From contig JADJIA010000011.1 in NCBI GenBank assembly GCA_016707285.1, forward strand, positions 1 through 64,000: DNA of 64,000 nt, read 5' to 3'. Source of the DNA: Ignavibacteriales bacterium. Lineage in GTDB: Bacteria; Bacteroidota; Ignavibacteria; Ignavibacteriales; Ignavibacteriaceae. Below, piece after piece: positions 54,210-62,283 of this stretch. Under the pieces are notes generated by a model, which ran no database searches, had not been told where the DNA came from, and saw only the letters and a program-made list of their open reading frames with translations. A program made the translations under genes and the position numbers. Numbering within the stretch: the stretch's first letter is position 1; each line of letters begins with the position of its first letter.

Positions 54210-54461
54210 ATGAAAAAAGGCATTCATCCTCACTATAGGCCGGTAGTTTTCAAAGATTTTTCTTGTGATTTCGCAGTTTTGTCGAAATCCACAATTAAAG
54301 CTACTGAAACGATCGTATGGGAAGATGGAAATACTTATCCGTTAGTAAGGCTTGAGATTTCCAGTGGTTCACATCCGTTTTTTACCGGTAAACAAAAACT
54401 TCTTGATACCGCCGGTAGAGTGGAGAAGTTTATGAGAAAATACTCAAAACCAGGGAACTAA
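54210..54461 (+). CDS. rpmE2: 50S ribosomal protein L31, type B
   Basis: An 83-residue ribosomal protein with the type B signature MKKGIHPHYRPVVFKD and SGSHPFFTGKQKLLDTAGRVEKF. The CxxC zinc motif of type A L31 is absent, as in zinc-independent paralogues; such genes are sometimes derepressed under zinc limitation, but no operator is seen here. Monocistronic, with a promoter-like element before it and a terminator after it. Confidence 0.93.
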   Translation: MKKGIHPHYRPVVFKDFSCDFAVLSKSTIKATETIVWEDGNTYPLVRLEISSGSHPFFTGKQKLLDTAGRVEKFMRKYSKPGN

Positions 54462-54482
54462 GCCCTTTAAGGTTTTTGAATC

Positions 54483-54516
54483 AAGCTATCCCGTTAATTC
54501 GGGATAGCTTTTTTTG
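54483..54516 (+). terminator. Rho-independent terminator after rpmE2
   Basis: Perfect 11-base stem AAGCTATCCCG / CGGGATAGCTT (54483-54493 and 54500-54510), TTAATT loop, T run to 54516. Confidence 0.92.
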
Positions 54517-54548
54517 TTTTACTACTAAACACTTTGCTTCCGTTTATT

Positions 54549-54556
54549 TATATTGC
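54549..54556 (+). promoter_or_regulatory. Promoter-like element TATATTGC before the GlmU-like gene
   Basis: TATATTGC, 33 bases before the ATG at 54590 and just after the rpmE2 terminator, so a promoter is expected in this 73-base gap. Confidence 0.4.
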
Positions 54557-54589
54557 ATTTTTATTAGAATCTTTTAATTGAGTTATTAA

Positions 54590-55861
54590 ATGCAGATTTG
54601 TCTTTTTGAAGATATTTACTACGATCATTTTGAACCAATGATCCTTACACGACCTACTTACAATCTTTTTTGTGGGATTCACACTTTAAGAGATAAAGTA
54701 AAGAGAGCATATCCCGGGGTGGAAGTGGTTTTTCATACCAGAGGATACCTCAAAGCATTCATAGGATTAAAAAATCCCACATATAAAGTGAATGTTATAG
54801 AGCACGACGAATGTTTGTTTGTTAACGGCAGAGTTATTGCTCCACCGGATATTGCTGACATCATCAAAATAGATCTACCCGGTGACAGACTTTACCTGAA
54901 TGGTGAAACTATAATTGCTGCAAAAGTCTCCGGTAAAAAACTTGAGGGGATGAAGGAAGGGCTTGATGACCTCCTTACGATTTCCAATTTTGACGGAATT
55001 CCGGTTGAACAGGTGGAGGTAAAATACGCCACTTATATTTGGGATCTGATCCATAATAATGACAAAGAAATCGTAAACGATTTTTATGCATACATGGACA
55101 TTCATGGATTTGCACCCAAAGACAGGGTGAGAGGGAATGTTCATGAGAGTGCTGTACTTATTGAAAAGGAAAACATTTATATACACGAAACTGCAAGGAT
55201 AATGCCCGGTGCAGTGATCGATGCAACTGACGGTCCTGTATTCATCAACTCGGATGCGATAGTTTATCCAAATGCCGTTATCGAGGGTCCTGTATGTATC
55301 GGAAAAGGCACAAAAGTTAAATCAGGAGCAAGTATCTATCATGGAGTAACCGTTGGTAAAGTTTGCAAAGTTGGCGGTGAAATAGAGGGAAGCATCATTT
55401 CGCCCTACACAAATAAACAACATTCAGGTTTTATGGGGCATGCTTATATTGGAAGTTGGGTAAACATTGGTGCCGACACAAATAACAGCGACCTCAAAAA
55501 CAACTATGGTACTGTAAAGATCACCGTAAACGGTGAACAGATAGACAGCGGACAACAATTTCTCGGTTTGATAATGGGGGATCATTCAAAAACTGCGATT
55601 AATACAATGTTCAACACAGGAACTGTTGTTGGATTCTCCAGCAATATTTTTGGACCGGGATTCCCGTCAAAATCAATTCCAAGTTTTGCCTGGGGTGGTG
55701 CAGATATGATGACCACTTACGACATTGAAAAAAGCATTGAAACCGCAAAAAGAGTTGTTCAAAGAAGGAATAAATCAATTTCTGAAACAGAGGAAAAACT
55801 TTTTAGAAAAGTTTTTGATTTGACCCACAAACAGAGAAGAAAGATGGGATTCCCTTATTAA
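54590..55861 (+). CDS. GlmU-family sugar nucleotidyltransferase / acyltransferase-like protein
   Basis: A 423-residue protein with an N-terminal nucleotidyltransferase-like region (ICLFEDIYYDHFEPMILTRP) and a C-terminal left-handed beta-helix of hexapeptide repeats (about 190-370, including IYIHETARIMPGAVIDAT, VYPNAVIEGPVCIGKGTKV and IGADTNNSDLKNNYGTVKI). This architecture resembles the GlmU-like proteins of Bacteroidota and relatives (putative sugar nucleotidyltransferase). Canonical GlmU makes UDP-GlcNAc; here the N-terminal GXGXRM motif is not seen, so the first activity is uncertain. Confidence 0.72.
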   Translation: MQICLFEDIYYDHFEPMILTRPTYNLFCGIHTLRDKVKRAYPGVEVVFHTRGYLKAFIGLKNPTYKVNVIEHDECLFVNGRVIAPPDIADIIKIDLPGDRLYLNGETIIAAKVSGKKLEGMKEGLDDLLTISNFDGIPVEQVEVKYATYIWDLIHNNDKEIVNDFYAYMDIHGFAPKDRVRGNVHESAVLIEKENIYIHETARIMPGAVIDATDGPVFINSDAIVYPNAVIEGPVCIGKGTKVKSGASIYHGVTVGKVCKVGGEIEGSIISPYTNKQHSGFMGHAYIGSWVNIGADTNNSDLKNNYGTVKITVNGEQIDSGQQFLGLIMGDHSKTAINTMFNTGTVVGFSSNIFGPGFPSKSIPSFAWGGADMMTTYDIEKSIETAKRVVQRRNKSISETEEKLFRKVFDLTHKQRRKMGFPY

Positions 55862-55939
55862 GACAGGTATTAATTATTATTTTGGGGAACGGTTAGTTGG
55901 AGATTGGACAATTAGATTGGAGTATGAGACAGAAATCAG

Positions 55940-57301
55940 ATGGATATTGAAGAACACAGAGTAAAAGACCTTTATTCAGGAGTGCGGGGAACCGCTGTAA
56001 AAATTCTTGACAGGATTGAAAGAACCGATTCTTATTTAGATAAATTATTGGACAATGAGTTAAAAAATTCCGATCTGGAAGGTCCTGACAAGGCATTACT
56101 TTATGAACTTGTTCACGGTGTGGTCAGATGGATGGGCAGACTCGATTGGATTCTAAGCGGGTTCTATAAAGGTCAATTTTCGAAGGCGATTCCTGTATTA
56201 AAAAATGCACTTAGAGTTGCGTTATACCAGGTTATGTTTCTCGACAGAATTCCTGAATATGCCATCGTTAACGAAGCCGTCGATTTTGTGAAAAAACTTC
56301 AGGGTCAAAAACCGGCAGACATCACAAATGCTGTTTTGAGGAACATTATCAGATCAAAAAACGGTTTGAGATACCCCGATCCTAATGAAAATTTAGTGAG
56401 TTATCTTGCTGCCTATTATTCTCATCCAACCTGGCTTGCCAAAAGGTGGGTTGAACGATATGGCAGGGAGAATGTGGAAGCTTTGATGGCTGCAAACAAT
56501 GAGCGACCTGTTCTCACATTACGCATAAATCAATTAAAGATTGACAAACATGAGTTTGAATCACTGCTTCAATCGGTGAATCTTAAATACTCACCCGGTG
56601 TTTATAACAACGATTTTTACCGTTTGCAGATATTAACAAATATTCAAAACTGGCAATATTTTGCAGAAGGTTTTTTTACAATTCAGGATGAAAGTACGGG
56701 AAATCCTTGTCTTCTTCTTGATGTAAAACAGGGGATGAGGGTGCTTGATATGTGTGCTGCTCCCGGAGGTAAAAGTGCTTATCTTGCCGACATTATGTGT
56801 AATGTTGGTGAAATAATTGCGACTGATAAATTTGAGAGCCGCATCAGAGTAATGGAGGGTAATCTCGAACGACTCGGAGTGGCGATTGTTAAATTTGTAC
56901 ATACCGATGCACTTGAATATGAAGCGGAGCCGTTTGATCGTGTTCTTGTGGATGCTCCGTGTTCAGGTTTGGGCACACTTTCCAAAAAACCTGACATCAA
57001 GTGGAAGAGAGATTTGCTCGATATAAAACGACTTACTCCACTCCAGAGTGAATTGTTGGATAAGGCAGCCGAACTCGTAAAGCCCGGTGGTGTTGTTGTT
57101 TACAGCACATGCACCATTGAACCGGAAGAGAATTTTGAGATCGTATCAAAATTTCTTGAAACTCACACCAACTTTAGACTCGATGATGCGTCTAAGTTTG
57201 TGAACAAAAACATAGTAGATGAGAATGGGTGCATCTCGACTCTGCCACACAGGGACAAGATGGACGGTGCATTCTCTGCAAGGTTAATAAGAATAGAATA
57301 G
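55940..57301 (+). CDS. rsmB: 16S rRNA (cytosine-967 C5) methyltransferase
   Basis: A 453-residue protein with an N-terminal NusB-like RNA-binding domain (about 15-150, ALLYELVHGVVRW, AVLRNIIRS) and a C-terminal Fmu/NOL1/NOP2 methyltransferase domain: the AdoMet-binding LDMCAAPGGKSAYLA, the catalytic cysteines in VDAPCSGLGTL and YSTCTIEPEENF. It methylates C967 of 16S rRNA. The RodZ-like gene begins 12 bases after its stop, so co-transcription is likely. Confidence 0.9.
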   Translation: MDIEEHRVKDLYSGVRGTAVKILDRIERTDSYLDKLLDNELKNSDLEGPDKALLYELVHGVVRWMGRLDWILSGFYKGQFSKAIPVLKNALRVALYQVMFLDRIPEYAIVNEAVDFVKKLQGQKPADITNAVLRNIIRSKNGLRYPDPNENLVSYLAAYYSHPTWLAKRWVERYGRENVEALMAANNERPVLTLRINQLKIDKHEFESLLQSVNLKYSPGVYNNDFYRLQILTNIQNWQYFAEGFFTIQDESTGNPCLLLDVKQGMRVLDMCAAPGGKSAYLADIMCNVGEIIATDKFESRIRVMEGNLERLGVAIVKFVHTDALEYEAEPFDRVLVDAPCSGLGTLSKKPDIKWKRDLLDIKRLTPLQSELLDKAAELVKPGGVVVYSTCTIEPEENFEIVSKFLETHTNFRLDDASKFVNKNIVDENGCISTLPHRDKMDGAFSARLIRIE

Positions 57302-57313
57302 TTAGAGGAACAA

Positions 57314-58285
57314 ATGACCCATCAAGAATTAGGTCAGCAACTTAAAATTGCCCGTGAACAATTGGGTTTCGAGATCAAGGAATCAGCCGCCTCGATAAAA
57401 ATTGACGCAAAATTTGTCGAAAAAATGGAAATTGGTGATTTCACCTTTCTTCCCGATGTATATGTACGCTCATTTTTAAAAGAGTATGCAATAGTCTTGC
57501 ATCTTGATCCTGATGAGGTTCTTGAAGCTTACAAAGGACTAAGAAAAGCACCCGAAGTGAAACACCCTCCGGTTCAGGCTCCGCCTCCAACTCCGGTTCA
57601 TACGCCACCGCCACCTCCGCCACCACCACCCTCACCGGCGCAGGCTCACCAATCATATTTTGATGAACCCGTGGACTCAAAGCCACAGCAACCACAAGTT
57701 GACTTGCAACAGAAACTAAGAAACTGGATTGAATCTTTCATGGCAAATCAGGATTCAAGTTTCTTTAAAAAGCTTATTGCCATGAAAAAAAGTTATCTTG
57801 CGATTGGTGCTGTAATAGTTGTTTTGGCTGTGGTTCTTTATGTCATTTTCTCCGGAAAATCGAGTGATAATGAAATAAGAACCGATGGTCGTCAGGTTGA
57901 TGAACTCTTGAACGGTGTTCAGGATACAAACAACAAGTTTCAGGCAAACGGTTTAGCCGATATTAAACTTCCACCGGATGCTGACACTGTAATTCTTGTG
58001 ATTAATTCAAAAGATACCACAAAAATAAGAGCGATAATCGACAAAAAGGATACATTAAAATCCACAATTGTTGATCCCACTCAACCTGTTACTTACAATG
58101 CAAGCAAAAGAATCGATCTAAGAATCGAAAATGCCTCACTTCTGAGTGTAACCCTCAACGACAAATCCCTTGAACTCCCCAAGAAAAAAGGTGTTCAGAC
58201 ATTAAACATTGACAAAAACGGATTTATCAAGGCTGCAACGAAGAATGACAAACGACCCAAGAAAAAGAATACAACAACTAAGTGA
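57314..58285 (+). CDS. RodZ-like helix-turn-helix membrane protein with poly-proline linker
   Basis: A 323-residue protein: N-terminal HTH_25 domain (1-75, ELGQQLKIAREQLGFEIKE), a proline-rich linker with nine consecutive prolines (about 98-106), one membrane helix (about 160-179) and a C-terminal domain of the RodZ/DUF4115 type, strand-rich with a lysine-rich end. RodZ links MreB to the envelope in rod-shaped cells. The C-terminal half is divergent, so a role in shape is an inference. Its last 41 bases overlap the start of ligA (58245). Confidence 0.78.
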   Translation: MTHQELGQQLKIAREQLGFEIKESAASIKIDAKFVEKMEIGDFTFLPDVYVRSFLKEYAIVLHLDPDEVLEAYKGLRKAPEVKHPPVQAPPPTPVHTPPPPPPPPPSPAQAHQSYFDEPVDSKPQQPQVDLQQKLRNWIESFMANQDSSFFKKLIAMKKSYLAIGAVIVVLAVVLYVIFSGKSSDNEIRTDGRQVDELLNGVQDTNNKFQANGLADIKLPPDADTVILVINSKDTTKIRAIIDKKDTLKSTIVDPTQPVTYNASKRIDLRIENASLLSVTLNDKSLELPKKKGVQTLNIDKNGFIKAATKNDKRPKKKNTTTK

Positions 58286-58694
58286 TGAATTAAAATATCA
58301 CGACCACAGATATTATGTTCTCTCTGATCCGGAGATAACCGATCTCGAGTACGACATGCTCTACAAAGAGCTTGAACGGCTCGAGAGAGAGAATCCAGAA
58401 CTTGTATTGCCCGACAGTCCTACACGCCGGGTGGGGAGTGATCTTGAAAACGAATTTAAACCCGTTCTTCACAACTACCCCATGCTCAGTCTTGCAAACA
58501 CATATAATGAGGAAGAACTTTTTGATTTTGACAGAAGAGTCAGAGAGAGCCTGCCTCCCGGTGAAAAAGTTGAATATGTTGTTGAATATAAAATTGATGG
58601 TCTTTCGGTAAGTCTTAGATATCAAAATTGTATGTTGGTTACGGAGCAACCCGTGGTGATGGAGTTACGGGCGAGGATGTTACTGCGAATGTAA
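58245..58694 (+). CDS. ligA: NAD-dependent DNA ligase, N-terminal part (frameshifted)
   Basis: Start of LigA, which seals nicks using NAD+. From the ATG at 58245 (preferred to 58209) it contains the Ia domain YYVLSDPEITDLEYDMLYKEL, SPTRRVG, HNYPMLSLANTYNEEEL and the adenylation motif VEYKIDGLSVSLRY with the nucleophile K116. The sense frame ends near 58635: after RYQNCMLV the expected YGATRGDGVTGEDV is read one frame over. Restoring one T in GGTTAC near 58636-58641 would give the normal GMLVYGATRGDG. Continues at 58628-60277. Confidence 0.88.
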   Translation: MTNDPRKRIQQLSDELKYHDHRYYVLSDPEITDLEYDMLYKELERLERENPELVLPDSPTRRVGSDLENEFKPVLHNYPMLSLANTYNEEELFDFDRRVRESLPPGEKVEYVVEYKIDGLSVSLRYQNCMLVTEQPVVMELRARMLLRM

Positions 58695-60277
58695 AAACCA
58701 TCCGCTCAATCCCTCTTTCAGTGGATTCATCAAACTTTTCGAGTGAAGCAGATGGAAATTTTGAGGTGCGTGGTGAAGTATATATGGAGAAAGCCGTATT
58801 TGAAGGTTTAAACCTTGAACGCCAAAAGAAGGGCGAAAAACTTTTTGCCAATCCCCGAAATCTTGCCTCAGGCACATTAAAACTTTTGAATCCTGCAGAT
58901 ACTGCCAAACGACCTCTTCAGATATTTACATATTATTATCTAAGTAATGTCTCCTCACACAAAACTCAACACGAAAATCTTAAGTTTTTGAGCAAACTCG
59001 GTTTCAGAGTAAATCCAAACCATGCTTTGTGTAACTCAATTCAAGAAGTGCTCAATTTCTGTAAAGAACTTGAAGAGAAGAGGGATAATCTTCCTTATGA
59101 AGTGGATGGCGTTGTAATTAAAGTTAATTCATTTCGTCATCAGGAACTTTTGGGAAGTATTGCAAAATCACCAAGGTGGGCATGTGCATTTAAGTTCAAA
59201 GCCAAACAGGCAAAAACCAGATTAAATGACATCACATGGCAGGTTGGCAGAACAGGGGCAATAACCCCTGTTGCAGAACTTGAACCCGTTTTTCTTGCCG
59301 GCTCAACAATAAGCAGGGCAACCCTCCACAATTTTGATGAAATCACAAAAAAAGATATCAGGAGGGGTGACACTGTTATCATCGAAAAAGGGGGAGATGT
59401 TATCCCAAAAGTTGTATCGGTGGTTATCGAAGAAAGAGGAGCCAATACAAAGCCTGAAACCGCACCACTAACCTGTCCCGTTTGTGGGTCCGGTGTGTTC
59501 CGTCCTGAAAACGAGGCGGCTTATTATTGTGAAAATGGAGAATGTGCTGCTCAGGTAAAGGGCCGTATCGAGCATTTTGCCTCAAGAGGGGCGATGGACA
59601 TCGAGGGATTGGGAACCTCGATCATCGATCAGTTTGTTGATGCCGGTTACCTGAAAACATATGCCGACATCTATCGACTTAAAGAAAAAGAGAGAGAACT
59701 AAAAAGTATCGAGCGCTTTGGGGAAAAGAGCATCGATAATCTGCTAAATTCTATTGAACTGAGCAAAAACAAACCGTTTCATAAAGTCCTTTTTGCGATT
59801 GGGATCAGATATGTTGGAGCCGGTGCAGCGAAAAAACTTGCTGATCATTTTGTGTCACTCGAGCGTCTGATGCAAGCCGGTGAAGCAGAGATAACTGAAG
59901 TTTATGAGATTGGAGAGGCGATAGCCCGGAGTGTTGTAAAGTTCTTTTCAGATGGACACAATCTTCACCTGGTCTCCGATCTTAGAGAATTTGGACTCCA
60001 ACTCGAAGGCGAACAAAGAAAAGTGGCGGTTGATAATTTTTTCAAAAACAAATCTTTTGTGCTCACCGGAACTCTTTCATCCATGAAAAGGGAGGAAGCT
60101 GCCGAGCGGATTACAAACCTTGGCGGGAAGTCGGTTTCATCTGTCAGTAAAAACACAGATTTTGTTATTGCAGGTGAGAGTGCCGGTTCAAAGCTTGACA
60201 AAGCGCAAAAACTTGGGGTTGGCATCCTTACAGAAGAAGAATTTTTAGAAAAGCTTTTATCGGCAGAGAAATTATAA
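58628..60277 (+). CDS. ligA: NAD-dependent DNA ligase, C-terminal part (frameshifted)
   Basis: The rest of LigA, 549 residues in this frame. It contains YGATRGDGVTGEDVTANV, the nucleotidyltransferase motifs FEVRGEVYM, ANPRNLASGTLK, LPYEVDGVVIKV and AFKFKAKQAKT, the OB fold, a four-cysteine zinc finger (CPVCGSG...YYCENGECAAQ), helix-hairpin-helix repeats and a C-terminal BRCT domain (about 470-549, FVLTGTLSSMKREEAAERI). With the first part the total is about 677 residues, the normal length. LigA is essential, so the one-base deletion between the parts is probably an error. Confidence 0.88.
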   Translation: MYVGYGATRGDGVTGEDVTANVKTIRSIPLSVDSSNFSSEADGNFEVRGEVYMEKAVFEGLNLERQKKGEKLFANPRNLASGTLKLLNPADTAKRPLQIFTYYYLSNVSSHKTQHENLKFLSKLGFRVNPNHALCNSIQEVLNFCKELEEKRDNLPYEVDGVVIKVNSFRHQELLGSIAKSPRWACAFKFKAKQAKTRLNDITWQVGRTGAITPVAELEPVFLAGSTISRATLHNFDEITKKDIRRGDTVIIEKGGDVIPKVVSVVIEERGANTKPETAPLTCPVCGSGVFRPENEAAYYCENGECAAQVKGRIEHFASRGAMDIEGLGTSIIDQFVDAGYLKTYADIYRLKEKERELKSIERFGEKSIDNLLNSIELSKNKPFHKVLFAIGIRYVGAGAAKKLADHFVSLERLMQAGEAEITEVYEIGEAIARSVVKFFSDGHNLHLVSDLREFGLQLEGEQRKVAVDNFFKNKSFVLTGTLSSMKREEAAERITNLGGKSVSSVSKNTDFVIAGESAGSKLDKAQKLGVGILTEEEFLEKLLSAEKL

Positions 60278-60360
60278 TAAGTTTGTAGTATCGTAATAAT
60301 ATCTTTTGGAATTTATTAGCGGGTAGTTTTTCATTTATTTCCGTAATAAATTTAAGTTAC

Positions 60361-60711
60361 ATGAACTATACAATCAATAAAATCGACGGAATCGCTATTT
60401 TCACACTTAACGAGATTCGGCTTGATGCCAACATATCAGGTCTGGTTAAGGGTGAATTTACTTCAATTGTGAAAGAGAATTCAGTCCGAAAAATGGTGAT
60501 CGACCTTTCCTCCGTGGAAAGTTGCGATAGTAGCGGCTTAAGCACTCTTCTCGTTGCCAACAGGCTGATGGGGAGTGTCAGCGGTAGTCTGCGAATTGTA
60601 TGTCCATCCAAAAAGATATTAACCCTGATAAAGATAACGCAGCTCGACAAAGTATTAAAACTGAGCAACTCTTATGAAGAAGCGATGTCTGAGCTAAAAC
60701 TTTTGCACTAA
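60361..60711 (+). CDS. STAS-domain anti-sigma factor antagonist (SpoIIAA-like)
   Basis: A 116-residue single STAS domain with the SpoIIAA phosphorylation motif VESCDSSGLSTLL; S58 is the probable phospho-serine. Relatives bind a kinase/anti-sigma factor and release a sigma factor when dephosphorylated. No kinase or phosphatase partner is adjacent, so the partner is elsewhere. ATG at 60361 directly follows a short intergenic region. Confidence 0.87.
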   Translation: MNYTINKIDGIAIFTLNEIRLDANISGLVKGEFTSIVKENSVRKMVIDLSSVESCDSSGLSTLLVANRLMGSVSGSLRIVCPSKKILTLIKITQLDKVLKLSNSYEEAMSELKLLH

Positions 60712-60753
60712 CGGGATCGGAACCGGTACCATATCGGTTAATTAGAGTATATA

Positions 60754-62223
60754 TTGAATTCATTCTCATTTGTTGACTACTCAATTGTTGTCATATACCT
60801 CATATTTGCCGCACTTTGGGGCAGGTTTGTTGGTGGGAAGCAGAGAAGTGTAAAAGACTATTTCCTTGGAACGGAAAAAGTTAAATGGTGGTTGGTTACA
60901 TTTTCAATTGTTGCAGCCGAGACCAGCACTCTTACATTTATCTCAATTCCCGGTGTGGCATATCTAACCAATCTACACTTCCTGCAAGTTACCGTTGGTT
61001 ATCTGTTTGGTAGAATCATAGTCGCTTACCTCCTGCTTCCACAATACTTTAAAGGTGACCTTTCCACTGCATATGCTTTTTTAGAGAGCAGATTTGGAAA
61101 AAACACCCGTACAACTGCTTCTATTGTTTTTATTTTTACCCGTGTTGCCGGTGACGGAGTTCGCCTTTTTGCCACTGCCGTCCCCGTAAAACTTCTCCTT
61201 GATATCGACTATCCCTACGCGATCCTGATAATTGTTTTTGTAACATTGATCTACACCTACACCGGTGGATTAAAGGGTGTCATTTGGGTGGATGCGATGC
61301 AGATGTTTGTATATCTCGGGGGTGCAATCATCTCATCTCTTGTGATTTGGTACCTGATTCCCGGTGATTTTTTTGCAAAACTTGGAACAGAAGCCACTTT
61401 GGGGAAATTGGACTTTTTAAATCCCGGATTTAACCTCGATTTCCGGACTTTTTTTAATACGCCTTATACTTTGCTTGCGGGGTTGACAGGCGGGGCATTC
61501 CTTTCGATGGCGTCGCACGGGACTGATCAACTTGTTGTTCAGCGATTGTTGGCAACAGGTGAACTTAAAAGTGCACAAAAAGCTGTGATTGCAAGTGGCT
61601 TGATAATAGTTGTTCAGTTTGCAATCTTTTTAATTCTTGGCGTTTTGCTTCACATCTATTTTGATGGTAGAGTTTTTAACAAGGCTGATGAGGTTTTTCC
61701 GTTTTTTATAATTAATCACCTTCCATCCGGGCTAAAAGGAGTGCTTGTTGCGGGGCTAATGGCTGCCGCTCTTTCAACTCTTGCCGGTTCCGTCAGTTCG
61801 CTTGCCTCCTCTTCATTTTATGATGTTTACTCCATCCTCGGGAAGAAAAAGCTTACTGAAGAGAGGCAACTATTAATCTCAAAAAGATTAACCATCTTTT
61901 GGGCAGCTGTGTTGGCAGTCTCTGCATTCTTTTTCCTTGAGATAAAGGGAGCAGCTGTGGAAGTTGCGTTAAGCATTGCTTCTTTCACTTCGGGCGGGTT
62001 ATTGGGAACATTCCTGCTTGGGATAATAAACAAAAAGGCTGACCAAAGGGATGCCATCACCGGATTTTTAACTTCAATTGCCGTTATGATCGGTGTGATT
62101 TCTTTTAAATGGATGGCATGGACTTGGTTCACACTTATTGGAGTGTCGGTGTGTTTACTTGTAGGGAGTATCTCGGCTTTGATCCAAAATCGTAATAAAA
62201 TCAAGAAAAATGAATTAAATTGA
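60754..62223 (+). CDS. Sodium:solute symporter (SSS family)
   Basis: A 489-residue membrane transporter with about 13 hydrophobic helices. SSS features are IVVIYLIFAALWGRFVGG at the start, YFLGTEKVKWW, AAETSTLTFISIPGVAY, YTYTGGLKGVIWVDAMQM and LLAGLTGGAFLSMASHGTDQL. It imports a small solute (sugar, organic acid or amino acid) with sodium; the substrate cannot be told. TTG at 60754 is the only reasonable start. A second SSS gene follows 60 bases later. Confidence 0.87.
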   Translation: MNSFSFVDYSIVVIYLIFAALWGRFVGGKQRSVKDYFLGTEKVKWWLVTFSIVAAETSTLTFISIPGVAYLTNLHFLQVTVGYLFGRIIVAYLLLPQYFKGDLSTAYAFLESRFGKNTRTTASIVFIFTRVAGDGVRLFATAVPVKLLLDIDYPYAILIIVFVTLIYTYTGGLKGVIWVDAMQMFVYLGGAIISSLVIWYLIPGDFFAKLGTEATLGKLDFLNPGFNLDFRTFFNTPYTLLAGLTGGAFLSMASHGTDQLVVQRLLATGELKSAQKAVIASGLIIVVQFAIFLILGVLLHIYFDGRVFNKADEVFPFFIINHLPSGLKGVLVAGLMAAALSTLAGSVSSLASSSFYDVYSILGKKKLTEERQLLISKRLTIFWAAVLAVSAFFFLEIKGAAVEVALSIASFTSGGLLGTFLLGIINKKADQRDAITGFLTSIAVMIGVISFKWMAWTWFTLIGVSVCLLVGSISALIQNRNKIKKNELN

Positions 62224-62283
62224 AATATTCTTCATAATTTTACCAACTATAAAGAGACAATTCCGTTTTAAGAGAGTTCACTT

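Noticed and set aside
57441..57695. Antisense open frame rich in glutamate, proline and valine
   Set aside because: It is a shadow of the proline-codon-rich linker of the RodZ-like gene.
62224..62283. tRNA or small RNA in the gap between the two symporter genes
   Set aside because: Only 60 AT-rich bases, with no cloverleaf or strong stem.
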